A program made the position numbers and the translations under genes. The notes below the pieces were generated by a model. It did not search any database and was not told the origin of the DNA. It saw nothing but the letters and a program-made list of their open reading frames with translations. From Parabacteroides sp. PH5-46 (GTDB lineage Bacteria > Bacteroidota > Bacteroidia > Bacteroidales > Tannerellaceae): DNA of 64,000 nt. Numbering within the stretch: the stretch's first letter is position 1; each line of letters begins with the position of its first letter. Of the stretch, positions 50,830-61,440 are shown piece by piece. The stretch spans positions 248,001 through 312,000 of the forward strand of contig NZ_JARXXA010000002.1 of the NCBI RefSeq assembly GCF_029892785.1, given 5' to 3'.

Positions 50830-51327
50830 ATGAGTAAAGACACGAAGACAGATACGGCAATCTTTGCCGGAGGATGCTTTTGGGGTGTGGAGTATTATAT
50901 GAAACAGCTGCCGGGAGTAATCAGTGTAGAGTCAGGTTATATCGGTGGAACGAAAGAAAACCCGACTTACGAAGAAGTTTGTACCGGCACCACCGGCCAT
51001 GCCGAAGCAGTCAGGATAACGTATGATCCGTCAAAGACTGACTATGAAACCTTAGCCAGGCGCTTCTTTGAGATTCACGACCCTACGCATGTGAATCACC
51101 AAGGGCCGGATATGGGTGAGCAATACCGCTCGGAAGTATTCTATTCCACGGATGAAGAGAAGCAGATCGCCGAAAAACTGATCGCCCTGTTAAAAGACAA
51201 GGGCTTTGAAGTAGCCACTAAACTAACGCCTGCCACTGTATTTTGGCCTGCGGAGGATTATCATCAGAACTATTATACCCGCAAGGGCACATTACCCTAT
51301 TGTCACGGATATACCAAGCGGTTCTGA
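50830..51327 (+). CDS. msrA: Peptide-methionine (S)-S-oxide reductase
   Basis: Repairs oxidised methionine in proteins using thioredoxin. The 165-residue protein has the active-site FAGGCFWGVEYYM (catalytic Cys at about residue 17), SGYIGG, TGHAEAVRITYDP, FFEIHDPTHVNHQGPDMGEQYRS and AEDYHQNYY. It is a short form without the extra resolving cysteine tail, though a Cys remains in LPYCHGY. Followed 58 bp later by a GH42 gene. Confidence 0.96.
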   Translation: MSKDTKTDTAIFAGGCFWGVEYYMKQLPGVISVESGYIGGTKENPTYEEVCTGTTGHAEAVRITYDPSKTDYETLARRFFEIHDPTHVNHQGPDMGEQYRSEVFYSTDEEKQIAEKLIALLKDKGFEVATKLTPATVFWPAEDYHQNYYTRKGTLPYCHGYTKRF

Positions 51328-51385
51328 TTTTTCATTTCCTGAATTTAATATTATGTCTCATACATTTAAAACAAGCTATATTATT

Positions 51386-53443
51386 ATGAAAAAGAAAATT
51401 TTCACTACACTTTTGGGACTCGTTGTTTCCTTTTCTATACTTGCGCAGTACAAGTTTGACAATGTCCTCTACGGAGCGGCCTATTACCATGAGTATATGC
51501 CATCCGAGCGTTTGGATAAAGATATTCAGATGATGAAAAATTGTGGATTGTCTGTCGTTCGCGTAGGTGAATCCTCATGGGGCATCTTTGAGCCGCAGGA
51601 AGGGGTATTTGAATTTGAGTGGATGGATACCATCATAGATAAGATGCATAAAGCGGGCATTAAGGTGATACTTGGAACACCTACCTATTCCATGCCGGCC
51701 TGGTTGACCCACAAACATCCGGAGGTCTTGGCTGAGCATACACGAGGGAATAAGGCCTATTATGGTATCCGCCAGAATATGGACTTTACAAATCCGACCT
51801 TTAAGTTTTACAGCGAGCGTATCATCCGGAAAATGATGGAACGATACGCAAAGCATCCGGCTATAATCGGTTATCAGGTGGATAATGAGATAGAGGCAAG
51901 AGGGATCAATAACAGAGATTATTTCGTGGGCTTCCGGAATTATATGAAGGATCGGTTTAACAATGACCTGAATCTGCTGACTAAGGAATGGGGTATGAAC
52001 TACTGGGGCATGAATATCAATACCTGGGAAGAGTTCTATACACGCGACGGGGTAACGAATCCTTCCTATAAGAATGAGTGGGAACGTTATAATCGTAAAA
52101 TGGTAGCTGATTTCCTAAGCTGGCAATGTGATATAGTAAACGAGTATAAACGTGCCGACCAGTTTGTAACCCATTGTTTTATGCCTGCTTTTCATAATGT
52201 CGACCAGGTAGAGAGTTTCAAGAAAATGCAGTATCCTGCAATCAACGTTTATCACGATGTGCAGGACAAACAAGACGGGCAGTGGATCGCATACTCCGGT
52301 GATTTTATGAGGACTGCTGCAAAAGACAACTATATTGTCATGGAGACGAATGCGCAAGGAATCGGTTGGGATGCCCGCAATCAACGTCCGCCTTATGACA
52401 AGCAATTGCGCCAAAACGTATATAGCCATTACGCCTCCGGGGCAAATATGGTAGAATACTGGCATTGGGCTACGCTGCACTATGGACAGGAAACGTACTG
52501 GAGAGGCGTGTTAGGGCACGACCTGGAGCCAAACAGGGTGTATAATGAGTTTAAGGAAACGGCAGAAGAGTTGAAAAAGATAGGAAGCAAACTGGTTAAT
52601 CTGAAGAAGAAAAACAAAGTTGCTATCTTGTATAGCCATGACTCTTACCACGCATTAAACTTTATGCCATACACGTACAAAGATAACTATCCTGTCAATA
52701 GCGTGCACAAGGCATTGTATATGCAAAACATAGAAACGGATATCGTTCCCTGTGATAAATGGACGGATTTCTCTGCATACAGCATGTTGGTGATTCCCCC
52801 GTTATATGTGGCAACCGATGAGTTATTAGCCAGTATCGACGCGTTTGTGAAAGGAGGAGGACATGTGCTTATGATGCACAAGAGCGGCTACTGTAACGAA
52901 CATTCGGCAGTCAGGACAGCCTTGGCTCCCGGCCCATTGCGCAATGCCTGCGGATTCTACTATCAGGAGTATTCTACTATCGACAATATGTCACTGAAAG
53001 ATCATCCTTTTGAACTGAATGAAAAAGACCAGATCAGTGATTGGTATGAATTTCTAGTTACAGAAACAGCTACTCCCCTGGCATATGCTGATCATCCTTT
53101 CTTTGGTAAATGGCCGGTAATCACTGAAAATACTTACGGTAAAGGATCCTTGACTTATATCGGGACATATCCTTCTCAGGAGTTGTTAGACAAAGTAATC
53201 CGCCGGGTAGCGGTAAAGGCCGATATCATTACCTCCGATTGTGTAACGTTTCCTGTAATCATGCGTTCCGGCATCAACCAACAAGGGAAAACGATCCATT
53301 ATCTGTTTAATTATAGCGATAAAACAAAGGAGATTAAATATCCTTATTCGTCAGGGAAAGATGTATTATCAGGTAAAAGTGTAAATGCAAATGAGCTTCT
53401 TCATATCGCGCCTTGGGATGTGGCTATTGTAGAGGAGAAGTGA
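51386..53443 (+). CDS. Glycoside hydrolase family 42 beta-galactosidase
   Basis: A 685-residue exported GH42 enzyme acting on terminal beta-galactosides. Signal peptide MKKKIFTTLLGLVVSFSILAQ (ATG 51386; an upstream ATG at 51353 adds 11 residues). TIM barrel (about 20-390) with the general acid/base Glu in IIGYQVDNEIEARGI and nucleophile Glu in NYIVMETNAQGIGWDARN; then a trimerisation domain of glutamine-amidotransferase fold (about 400-600, NKVAILYSHDSYHALNF) and a small C-terminal domain. Convergent with the GH9 gene across a shared terminator. Confidence 0.92.
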   Translation: MKKKIFTTLLGLVVSFSILAQYKFDNVLYGAAYYHEYMPSERLDKDIQMMKNCGLSVVRVGESSWGIFEPQEGVFEFEWMDTIIDKMHKAGIKVILGTPTYSMPAWLTHKHPEVLAEHTRGNKAYYGIRQNMDFTNPTFKFYSERIIRKMMERYAKHPAIIGYQVDNEIEARGINNRDYFVGFRNYMKDRFNNDLNLLTKEWGMNYWGMNINTWEEFYTRDGVTNPSYKNEWERYNRKMVADFLSWQCDIVNEYKRADQFVTHCFMPAFHNVDQVESFKKMQYPAINVYHDVQDKQDGQWIAYSGDFMRTAAKDNYIVMETNAQGIGWDARNQRPPYDKQLRQNVYSHYASGANMVEYWHWATLHYGQETYWRGVLGHDLEPNRVYNEFKETAEELKKIGSKLVNLKKKNKVAILYSHDSYHALNFMPYTYKDNYPVNSVHKALYMQNIETDIVPCDKWTDFSAYSMLVIPPLYVATDELLASIDAFVKGGGHVLMMHKSGYCNEHSAVRTALAPGPLRNACGFYYQEYSTIDNMSLKDHPFELNEKDQISDWYEFLVTETATPLAYADHPFFGKWPVITENTYGKGSLTYIGTYPSQELLDKVIRRVAVKADIITSDCVTFPVIMRSGINQQGKTIHYLFNYSDKTKEIKYPYSSGKDVLSGKSVNANELLHIAPWDVAIVEEK

Positions 53444-53462
53444 TTAAGAGATTATAATAAAT

Positions 53463-53499
53463 AAAAAGATCCCGTTTCATGCCGAGACGGGATCTTTTT
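53463..53499. terminator. Bidirectional terminator between GH42 and GH9
   Basis: AAAAAGATCCCGT (53463-53475) pairs with ACGGGATCTTTTT (53487-53499), 13 bp, with A and T runs on both sides. It serves both convergent genes. Confidence 0.9.
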
Positions 53500-53513
53500 A
53501 TTTGAGAGTTATA

Positions 53514-56030
53514 TTACTTAGATAGTAACTGTTGAGCTGCCAGTACGAGGAACATATAATGTGAAGAACCTCCTCCCATTACATACTCTACTTGCTGCCA
53601 GAGGAAGGGGAATTCCAATAGTTCAGGGAAATCGGGGCGAATCAAAGCCGTACCAGACACAACACCTCCCGGGATGTACGACCAGTCTGCGCGGTTTAGA
53701 CCGTAGCCTACAGTGGCCGATCTTGCGCCTATACCGGAAGCAAAAGATGATGTATTAGTGCCGGGGTGGCATCCCAGAATAAAGTTCAAAGCATTATAGA
53801 CAAAGTCTGAACTGAATATATCCGGGTAAGCGGTATGCAGGAAGTAGTGACGATATCCGAAGGATTGGATGTTCCAGCCTGCGCCCCAGATGTGTGGACG
53901 ATACGGTATGCCGTAAGGTGTTTCGGCTCCTTGTTTTTCTAGCTCGGCACGGAATCCTGTCAGGGCTTCACGTACTGCTTTGGTGAACTTTTTGTCGCTC
54001 ATCTTCTTTTCGGCACGTCCGATGAACCAGCCGATGCGTCCGATGTTTTTTACAATATAATCGGTTTCAGAGAGCAGGTAATCTTTGTATTCCTTGTCTC
54101 CTGTAGCGATGTATAGTTCTGTTGCAGCCTGTATTTTGGCCGATTTTACTCTGTCTGTAACCTTGGTTACCTTGTATATTTCACGGGCTGCTTCCAGCGA
54201 TTGGATGCTCAATGTATCGTTGAAGCCTTTCAATACGCGGGCTGCTGCGGCTAAGTGTGCAGAAGTACTCAACTCACGGAAGGGATTGTCTTCTGTAAAT
54301 ACCCAGCGGTCGTCTTCGTTGCCAATTACATTGTCTGTCATGGTCATTGCATCGCCCAGCAATACATACTGGCGAAGATCGTTACAGATAATACCTCTGT
54401 ACAAACGTCCCAATGCCCGGTATGCGCCTACAACGCTTAAAGCGCCGTTTTCTACCTGTTGCAGCATGTCGGCTTTGCCGTCTGGTTGATGAATTTCCGT
54501 AATCCGGTTGATCTGGTCTATGGATGTTGCATCGTAATCTACGCCAAAGGCTTCGTAGGCCAGTGCCAGGATATAGGTTTCCCCGGCTTGTGATTCTACC
54601 CGCAGGTCGAAGTCTCCCGCATCGTGCCAACCTCCGATGTTCAGTCCGGGGACTACATCGCCCGGTTTGTATTTAGTCAAAGTAGAAGGACCTTGTACGT
54701 AACCGTCTATATGGTTGAAGTTAACAGGCGCCATCCGTGCATCATCTGCGTGGCAATGGCCATGCCATACACGATACTTCTCGTTGACGCGCATATGGCA
54801 CATTTGCACCGGAAGGAAATACTCCAGCACCGGTTGCCAAGCTCCCCTGTCGTACACATCCTTAGCTATGCGGAAGATAGCTGAGTAGGAATTGCCGTAT
54901 TTTACCTGATAGAGTCCTTCTTCTTTTACATCCGAGAAATCAAACTTTACATAGTTGTAACGAAGGAATTGCCCCCATTCGTTACCGCTAGCAGTTGTTA
55001 CTTCTTTTTCTCCGCTATCCGTAATACGATAAAGAATCGGTTTCTCACGTTTCGTATCCCGCTTGTCCAATTCTATGATTGCTACTTTGGGCTGATTCGG
55101 GTGATAACCTAATTGTGACGTTTGCACTATCGGTGTGTACAACCAGTCTTCTACGACATTGGGAGTAATAACCCATTTGATCGCTTCTTTGGTGGCTCCG
55201 GCAGCTATCTCGCTACGTACAACGAACCATCCGTTGTTGTGGTTCATGCGGCCGTCAAAGAGTTTAAGATCTGTTCCTTTCGATTCAATTGTGAAACGGT
55301 TGTAAGGATCATCGGGACGAACGGTGAAACGCTTTCCTACAGCATAGGGTTCGGCTATGATATCATCGGCAATGATTGGGCTATAGCCTTTTCCTGCCAA
55401 ATGTTTAGCACTGGCTTTCCCTTCGGGGTTGAAATTCCCTGCGTGATTATGATTTGCCTTTTCGGATAAGGTAGGACCGTTTGGCTGCTGAGGGAAGATC
55501 CCTGTCTGCTTATCCATGATCCAGGCTTTGCCGAATAAAGCACCCGGGAATAGCTCGAAGTTGAAACCTACCTTGCCTATGAATTGCGATGGAATGGGAC
55601 GATCTAAGTCTACTGTTACTACGACAGCATTGCCTTCGCCTTTCACTGTTACGGTATAGTTGAACTGCATATCCGGATAGATCATCGGATTAAATCCGGT
55701 CAGGTGGCGAGAGGAATCGGGATAGCTCAGGAAGGCTGTTATGGTATTAGCCGAAGCATCCACCTTCCGGTCGTTCTGTTTGGGAACAGGCTGCCATTGT
55801 CCGGGGGTAGGCTCAAAGCGGATGTCTCCGTTTGTACCCACACGGTTTCCGTGCATGATCAGGCTAACGCCTCCCTGATGGCCTTCCGGATAGATGTCAT
55901 CAAATGCCATTACGTCTACTCCTTTGTTCTGGAAGTATCCTGACGGGATAAGTTTAAACTGCTGCCCGGCTGCAAACTGGACAACGAAAGCTAATAAAAT
56001 AGCTGTTAATAAGGGTTTATACTTCTTCAT
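53514..56030 (-). CDS. Glycoside hydrolase family 9 (endoglucanase-type)
   Basis: An 838-residue secreted beta-glucanase. After a signal peptide (ending FAAGQ) comes a large N-terminal beta-sandwich (about 25-295) not typical of simple cellulases, then a CelD-type Ig-like domain (about 298-395, TSQLGYHPNQPKVAII) and an alpha6/alpha6 GH9 catalytic domain. Catalytic residues: Asp pair in GGWHDAGDFDLR and Glu in QVEYVMGGGSSHYMF near the C-terminus; HPGTNTSSFASGIG matches the conserved substrate loop. First enzyme at the promoter-distal end of the polysaccharide cluster. Strongly similar to the partial GH9 at 63467-64000. Confidence 0.9.
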   Translation of the reverse strand: MKKYKPLLTAILLAFVVQFAAGQQFKLIPSGYFQNKGVDVMAFDDIYPEGHQGGVSLIMHGNRVGTNGDIRFEPTPGQWQPVPKQNDRKVDASANTITAFLSYPDSSRHLTGFNPMIYPDMQFNYTVTVKGEGNAVVVTVDLDRPIPSQFIGKVGFNFELFPGALFGKAWIMDKQTGIFPQQPNGPTLSEKANHNHAGNFNPEGKASAKHLAGKGYSPIIADDIIAEPYAVGKRFTVRPDDPYNRFTIESKGTDLKLFDGRMNHNNGWFVVRSEIAAGATKEAIKWVITPNVVEDWLYTPIVQTSQLGYHPNQPKVAIIELDKRDTKREKPILYRITDSGEKEVTTASGNEWGQFLRYNYVKFDFSDVKEEGLYQVKYGNSYSAIFRIAKDVYDRGAWQPVLEYFLPVQMCHMRVNEKYRVWHGHCHADDARMAPVNFNHIDGYVQGPSTLTKYKPGDVVPGLNIGGWHDAGDFDLRVESQAGETYILALAYEAFGVDYDATSIDQINRITEIHQPDGKADMLQQVENGALSVVGAYRALGRLYRGIICNDLRQYVLLGDAMTMTDNVIGNEDDRWVFTEDNPFRELSTSAHLAAAARVLKGFNDTLSIQSLEAAREIYKVTKVTDRVKSAKIQAATELYIATGDKEYKDYLLSETDYIVKNIGRIGWFIGRAEKKMSDKKFTKAVREALTGFRAELEKQGAETPYGIPYRPHIWGAGWNIQSFGYRHYFLHTAYPDIFSSDFVYNALNFILGCHPGTNTSSFASGIGARSATVGYGLNRADWSYIPGGVVSGTALIRPDFPELLEFPFLWQQVEYVMGGGSSHYMFLVLAAQQLLSK

Positions 56031-56066
56031 GTCGATAAAAGATTAAGTAAGAACTTGCTGTATTTA

Positions 56067-58571
56067 TTATTTAACTTGTACGACAGTGTAACTATCCGGT
56101 AATCCCTCGGAGGAGGCTTTCAGGCGGATTTCGCCTTTTTCTCCTGTGTTTTGAACTACCACCATAGCCTTGCCTGAAAACGCATGGCGTTCCGGCTTCT
56201 TCAGACTGACGGGGTCGTTCTGATTTCCGTTGTCTGTTCCGGCAATAAAGCCTTTCCCTTCCACTGAGAAGCGGATCAGATTAGCCGCATTGGGCACCAG
56301 GTTACCGTTTTTGTCTTTCACCTCTACTGTTACGAATGAAAGGTCTGTTCCGTCTGCCTGGATAACTGTCCGATCCGGACTTAAGACAATCTGTGCTGCT
56401 TCTCCGGCAGTATGGATTTCTTTGCTCATCACTACTTGTCCGTTTTTGCGGGAGATAGCTTTTAAAGTTCCCGGACTGTATTTCAATCGCCAGGAAACAT
56501 GGAAGGTTGTGTCTGTTTTACTTCTCTTTCCCATGCTTTCTCCGTTGAGGAACAACTCTACCTCGTCTGCCTGATTATAGTATGCCCAGACATCTACTTC
56601 CTGTCCTTCTTCCCAGTTCCAATGAGGGAAAATATGTAATACAGGTTTGTCTGTCCACTCGCTTTGATACATATAATATACATCCTTAGGAATACCGGCC
56701 AGGTCTATAATGCCGAAGAAACTGCTACGGCTTGGCCAGCCGTAAGGGGTAGGTTCTCCCAGATAGTCAAAGCCTGTCCAGACATACATTCCAGAGATAT
56801 GCGAATACTTCTTTACTTCCCTCCAGGTTTCTTCATGTGTAGAACCCCAGGGAACGTGGCAATTATCATAGGAAGAGCAGATATGCTCGGGCAGGTCAAA
56901 AGGTCTGTCCCATCTGTCCGGACGGATATACATCTGATCGGAAGGCATCTCATAAATACCACGCGACATTAAGCCGGAGGTTGATTCACTTACGATCAAT
57001 ACCTTGCCAGGGAATACTTTCGGGAACGGAGCAAAATCCTGGTGATGATAGTTGAATCCGTATACATCCAATGCTTCGGAGCGGAACAGGTGATTGCCGG
57101 GGCTTACCTCGTTACAGCCTGCCGTGATAACACGGGTAGGATCTGCTTTACGTGCAATGCTTGCCAATGTATGCGTGATAAGCGATTGAACACTCATGGC
57201 TGTATCTTGCAGTAAGGCTGGGTCGATGTGATGTCCGGCGTTCAGGATGAGGTTTGCCTGTTGCAGACTTAAGGTGTCGGCATTAGCGTGTGTCCATTGC
57301 TCCAGTACTTCATTCCCGATGCTCCACATAAATACAGACGGATGGTTTCTGTCTCGCAGTATCTGGTCGGTGAGGTCTTTTTCATGCCATTCGTCGAAGG
57401 AACGGGCATAATCAAAGCGAGACTTTCTACGTCTCCACATGTCGAAGGATTCGTCTTGCACTAAGATACCCATCCGGTCGCAGATTTCCAATAGTTCAGG
57501 AGTAGGAGGGTTGTGGCTTGTGCGTATGGAATTGACACCCATCTCCTTTAAGATCTCTACCTGCCGGGTAAGCGCGCGGTAGTTGATCGCAGCTCCCAGG
57601 CAGCCCAGATCGTGGTGCATACACACACCCAGGATTTTGGTAGCCTTCTCATTCAGGTAAAATCCGGTAGCCGGATCCCATCGAAGCGTACGTATTCCTA
57701 GGGGCGTTTGGTATGAATCCACCGTTTGTTTGTTACTGATAATTTCGGTAACAACTGTGTATAAATAAGGGTCTTCAAGTGTCCAGCGCTGAGGGTTGCT
57801 TACTTCCAGTAATTCGGATACGGTTTGTGTGGCCTTGGCGGCAACCTTTGCTTCTTTCCGTGCTTCTGCTACTATCTTTCCGGAGGCATCTACTATTTTG
57901 TTTACTATTTCAATGGTAGCTTCTTCCTGATTGTTCCGGATGGTTGTTTCGATGGAAACGGATGCTTTTGCGTCTGTAATAACCGGAGTTGTTACATAGG
58001 TTCCCCACAAATCAACATGTATTGGGTGAGTCTTTACCAACCACACATTCCTGTAAATCCCTGAACCGGAATACCAACGCGAGTTTGGTTGCTCGGAATT
58101 GTCGGCATGTACAACTAATATGTTTTCTTCTTTCCCGTATTTCAAATGCGGAGTCAGGTCATAACGGAAGGAAATATATCCGTTCGGACGGTTGCCCAGT
58201 AGGTGTCCGTTCAACCATACTGTACTGTTTCGATATACCCCGTCGAAGTCGATATAGACCATCTTGCCTTTATCTGATTCGGGCAGTTTGAAATGCTTCC
58301 TGTACCAGCCGTTTCCGCCGGGCAATGCTCCTCCGCCTGTCCGGGCGGGATACTTCGGGTTGAAGTCAGCTTCAATACTCCAGTCGTGCGGAAGGTTTAG
58401 CGTCCGCCATCCGCTATCATCCAGTGCCGGGTTGGAGGCATCGATGGTATCGTCTGTCAGGAAAAATTGCCAGTCCTTGTTGAAGGATATCTTTTCCCGC
58501 TCACTTTTTTCGTTGGTACATGCTAAAAGTAACAAGCAGAACACAACAATACATAATGGTTTTACTCTCAT
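56067..58571 (-). CDS. Glycoside hydrolase family 2 lipoprotein (beta-galactosidase-type)
   Basis: An 834-residue GH2 enzyme. Lipoprotein signal MRVKPLCIVVFCLLLLAC (Cys18; start ATG 58571, a reading from 58607 adds 12 residues inside the GH31 gene). Domains in order: sugar-binding jelly roll (about 30-190, LPHDWSIEADFNPKYPARTGG), immunoglobulin-like (200-300), TIM barrel with acid/base Glu in FMWSIGNEVLEQW and nucleophile Glu in VLIVSESTSG, then two C-terminal beta domains. Specificity likely beta-galactosidase, fitting removal of galactose from xyloglucan side chains if the cluster targets that glycan (inference). Gap of 7 bp to the GH31 gene and 36 bp to GH9. Confidence 0.9.
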   Translation of the reverse strand: MRVKPLCIVVFCLLLLACTNEKSEREKISFNKDWQFFLTDDTIDASNPALDDSGWRTLNLPHDWSIEADFNPKYPARTGGGALPGGNGWYRKHFKLPESDKGKMVYIDFDGVYRNSTVWLNGHLLGNRPNGYISFRYDLTPHLKYGKEENILVVHADNSEQPNSRWYSGSGIYRNVWLVKTHPIHVDLWGTYVTTPVITDAKASVSIETTIRNNQEEATIEIVNKIVDASGKIVAEARKEAKVAAKATQTVSELLEVSNPQRWTLEDPYLYTVVTEIISNKQTVDSYQTPLGIRTLRWDPATGFYLNEKATKILGVCMHHDLGCLGAAINYRALTRQVEILKEMGVNSIRTSHNPPTPELLEICDRMGILVQDESFDMWRRRKSRFDYARSFDEWHEKDLTDQILRDRNHPSVFMWSIGNEVLEQWTHANADTLSLQQANLILNAGHHIDPALLQDTAMSVQSLITHTLASIARKADPTRVITAGCNEVSPGNHLFRSEALDVYGFNYHHQDFAPFPKVFPGKVLIVSESTSGLMSRGIYEMPSDQMYIRPDRWDRPFDLPEHICSSYDNCHVPWGSTHEETWREVKKYSHISGMYVWTGFDYLGEPTPYGWPSRSSFFGIIDLAGIPKDVYYMYQSEWTDKPVLHIFPHWNWEEGQEVDVWAYYNQADEVELFLNGESMGKRSKTDTTFHVSWRLKYSPGTLKAISRKNGQVVMSKEIHTAGEAAQIVLSPDRTVIQADGTDLSFVTVEVKDKNGNLVPNAANLIRFSVEGKGFIAGTDNGNQNDPVSLKKPERHAFSGKAMVVVQNTGEKGEIRLKASSEGLPDSYTVVQVK

Positions 58572-58578
58572 AAATATG

Positions 58579-61395
58579 TCAGGATAAAGAGATTTCAATC
58601 TGTTCACCCGTATACGTGGTGTCGAATTTCTTACCCAATGGATTATCCGGGGTGATAAAGATAACAGAAATGCTTCGTTTTTCTATCATTTCCGGGAAAT
58701 TTCCTTTTCGTTTGTTTACAATGAGCTTTTTGCCTGCTTCATTGTAATGGAGGTCTATTGTGCTGTAATTTCCTTTTTCATAATCATACGTTACGCCATT
58801 ATCTTCGTAAAGGGTGAAGCGTCCGTCTTTGCCTGCATAGACATAAATTGTCAGATTTTCCTGACGTTCGGCTGTAGACTGGATTACTTTTCCTGTTGGA
58901 ACGATGGAACCGGCTTTTACGTATAGCGGCATCCGTTCGTAAGGAGCTTCTACATGTTTGGTTACTCCTCCGTGTATGCTTTTACCCGAATAGAAATCAT
59001 ACCATAAACCGGAAGGGAAATATACCTCGCGGCTTCTGTCTTTATACGTGTACACGGGGCAAGCCATAAAGGAAGGACCAAACATAAACTGGTCTCCTAT
59101 GTCATACGTTTTGCGGTCTTCCGTGTAATCCATTACCAGGGCACGCATAATGGTATAGTCGTTGAAGTAAGTCATCCCTGCCAAGCTGTAGATATAAGGC
59201 ATTAGCTGATACCGTAGTTCGGTATAGTATTTGATGGAATTGTATGTAGGAGTTCCCTGTGGAGCGATATGATAAATTTCGCGATAAGGGTATTGTCCGT
59301 GGCTACGGAAGAGCGGACAAAAGGCTCCGAACTGGAACCAGCGAGTGTTCAGCTCCCTCCATTCGTTCATGTCTTCGTTGTTTACATTAGATGCGCTGTA
59401 GCGGTTTTCTACGCAAAAGCCTCCGATATCCATTGTCCAGTACGGAATACCCGACATGGCGAAGTTGAGCCCGGCGCTGATCTGCGCTTTCATGTCTTCC
59501 CAGCGGGTACCTATATCACCACTCCAGGTAGCAGTAGAATACCTTTGTACTCCGGCGAATCCGGAACGGGTAAGCAGGAATACGCGGTCATCCGGATTCA
59601 CACCACGTTGCCCATCGTAGATGGCTTCTGCATTTGCTAAGGCATAAGCATTGAAATACTTTGTGGAAGGGCCTAAATACGTAGGGCCGCATAGCTTTTT
59701 CCGGTAATCCATATCCGTATTGTCCTGTACGTTGGGTTCCGAGGCATCCATCCACCAGGCGTCTATTCCCAGCTTGTACAAGTGCTCGTTCATCTGTTTC
59801 CAGAATATTTTACGAGCTTCCGGATGATAGGCATCATAGAATGAACCGATATATCCCGGATAGATCCAGTCGCGGATACTGTCCTGTACGGCCTGCTGAT
59901 ACATCGCGCCAATGGCGTCCAGCTCCTTATAATGTTCGGTTGTGATGTAGAACTTCGGCCATACCGAGATCATGATACGGGCTTGTTGGTCGTGTATGTT
60001 TTTTACCATTCCTGCCGGATCGGGAAAGCGCTCTTCGTCAAACTCATGGCTTCCCCAGGCATCTACGGGCCAGTAGCTCCAGTCTTGTACGATAACATCC
60101 AGCGGAACTTGTTGCTTTCTGTATTCTCCCAGAGCTGTGAGTAATTCGTCCTGTGTCTTGTAACGCTCCCGACTTAGCCAGTATCCCATTGCCCATTTGG
60201 GCATGATCTGGCTTTTGCCTGTTACGTTGCGATAGCCGCTGATTACATCGTCCATGGTTTCGCCATTGATAAAGTAGTAATCGATTTCATCGCCCATTTC
60301 GCTGAAGAAAGCTACTTGCTTTTGTTCGACTTCGGGAACAGGGCTCAGTACTTTAAGTCCCAGATACGATACACCTCCGTCGGGCAACCACTCAATCCGC
60401 AAAGGATAGCGTTTTCCCTTTTCCATGTTGACGGCAAATTTGTAATCATTCGGGTTCCAGGCAGTACGCCATCTTTCGGGAACTACTTCTTTCCCGTCAA
60501 TGAATACTTTGGTGTAGCCGGCATAATGGAGTTTGAAGTGATGTTTCCCGCTTTCTTTCGCTTCAATCTCTCCTTCCCATGTGGCATATGCATTGTTGCG
60601 GGGGAAGTTGTCAGGGAAGTTTTTTATACTAACCAGGTCTTCGTAGTCGATCTTCCTTTCGTTGCGGGAGATCAACAGGTCTTTGCCTGCTTTATCCGAA
60701 TAATAGCTTGCTGTAATCCATCCCTCATTACGGGCTTTGTCATATATTTTAAAGGTTTCCGGTAGGTCGCTGTACGGGCGTTTGTCTCCGAAACGGCTCA
60801 GTGAGTAATTGTGCCATAAAATACCGTATCCCTTGGTGGACATAATGAACGGAACACTCACTTTTGTATTGTACTGAAACAGCTCTTCGTTCTTTCCTTT
60901 ATAGTTGAATTCATCGCTTTGGTGTTGGCCTAATCCATACAGACCTTCGTCTTCCGAGCCTTCAAATATCTGGCGTAGCGTATAGCCTTTGACGCCCTCT
61001 ATCTCCATGGCCTGAAATTCTTTCCCTCCTCCTTGTTTTTCCCGGAGGATCATGTTACCGTTTTTGTCGGTAAACCATACTTCGCCTGTTCTTTGCGATA
61101 AACAAGCCTGTATGTTTGCTGTGCTGAGGATAAGCGTATCCCCGTTTTGGTTTATATTAAAGGAAGGAGTCGGCAGAGGCTGTGTCGTTTTGATCATGTT
61201 TACCTCTTCGACAAACTCTCCGGTAGGTGAGGCCAGAACGTGTATTACATCATCTGAAATGACCTCGAGTTTGATCGCTTTTGCTTCACCATTTTGTATG
61301 GGAGCTATTAATCCGTTTGTTGTTTTTTGATAGCTTTGCTGGCAAGAACAAAGCAATAGGAAAACGGCTAAAGTAGATAGAAAAAATTGTTTCAT
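58579..61395 (-). CDS. Glycoside hydrolase family 31 alpha-xylosidase-like lipoprotein with PA14 insert
   Basis: A 938-residue GH31 enzyme with lipoprotein signal MKQFFLSTLAVFLLLCSC (Cys18). The N-terminal beta domain is followed by a PA14-like insert (about 265-345, YATWEGEIEAKESGKHHFKL...DGGVSYLGLKVLSP), a combination known from xyloglucan alpha-xylosidases. The catalytic barrel has GYWLSRERYKTQDE, DVIVQDWSYWP, nucleophile Asp in IDAWWMDASEPN and acid/base region TRSGFAGVQRYS...WSGDIGTRWED. Residues at the -1 site cannot be judged without alignment, so alpha-xylosidase is likely but not certain. Upstream lies a 34-bp palindrome. Confidence 0.9.
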   Translation of the reverse strand: MKQFFLSTLAVFLLLCSCQQSYQKTTNGLIAPIQNGEAKAIKLEVISDDVIHVLASPTGEFVEEVNMIKTTQPLPTPSFNINQNGDTLILSTANIQACLSQRTGEVWFTDKNGNMILREKQGGGKEFQAMEIEGVKGYTLRQIFEGSEDEGLYGLGQHQSDEFNYKGKNEELFQYNTKVSVPFIMSTKGYGILWHNYSLSRFGDKRPYSDLPETFKIYDKARNEGWITASYYSDKAGKDLLISRNERKIDYEDLVSIKNFPDNFPRNNAYATWEGEIEAKESGKHHFKLHYAGYTKVFIDGKEVVPERWRTAWNPNDYKFAVNMEKGKRYPLRIEWLPDGGVSYLGLKVLSPVPEVEQKQVAFFSEMGDEIDYYFINGETMDDVISGYRNVTGKSQIMPKWAMGYWLSRERYKTQDELLTALGEYRKQQVPLDVIVQDWSYWPVDAWGSHEFDEERFPDPAGMVKNIHDQQARIMISVWPKFYITTEHYKELDAIGAMYQQAVQDSIRDWIYPGYIGSFYDAYHPEARKIFWKQMNEHLYKLGIDAWWMDASEPNVQDNTDMDYRKKLCGPTYLGPSTKYFNAYALANAEAIYDGQRGVNPDDRVFLLTRSGFAGVQRYSTATWSGDIGTRWEDMKAQISAGLNFAMSGIPYWTMDIGGFCVENRYSASNVNNEDMNEWRELNTRWFQFGAFCPLFRSHGQYPYREIYHIAPQGTPTYNSIKYYTELRYQLMPYIYSLAGMTYFNDYTIMRALVMDYTEDRKTYDIGDQFMFGPSFMACPVYTYKDRSREVYFPSGLWYDFYSGKSIHGGVTKHVEAPYERMPLYVKAGSIVPTGKVIQSTAERQENLTIYVYAGKDGRFTLYEDNGVTYDYEKGNYSTIDLHYNEAGKKLIVNKRKGNFPEMIEKRSISVIFITPDNPLGKKFDTTYTGEQIEISLS

Positions 61396-61440
61396 TTTTA
61401 ACGTTGATTAGTTGCTTATATGTGTTTTGAAAATTGCACC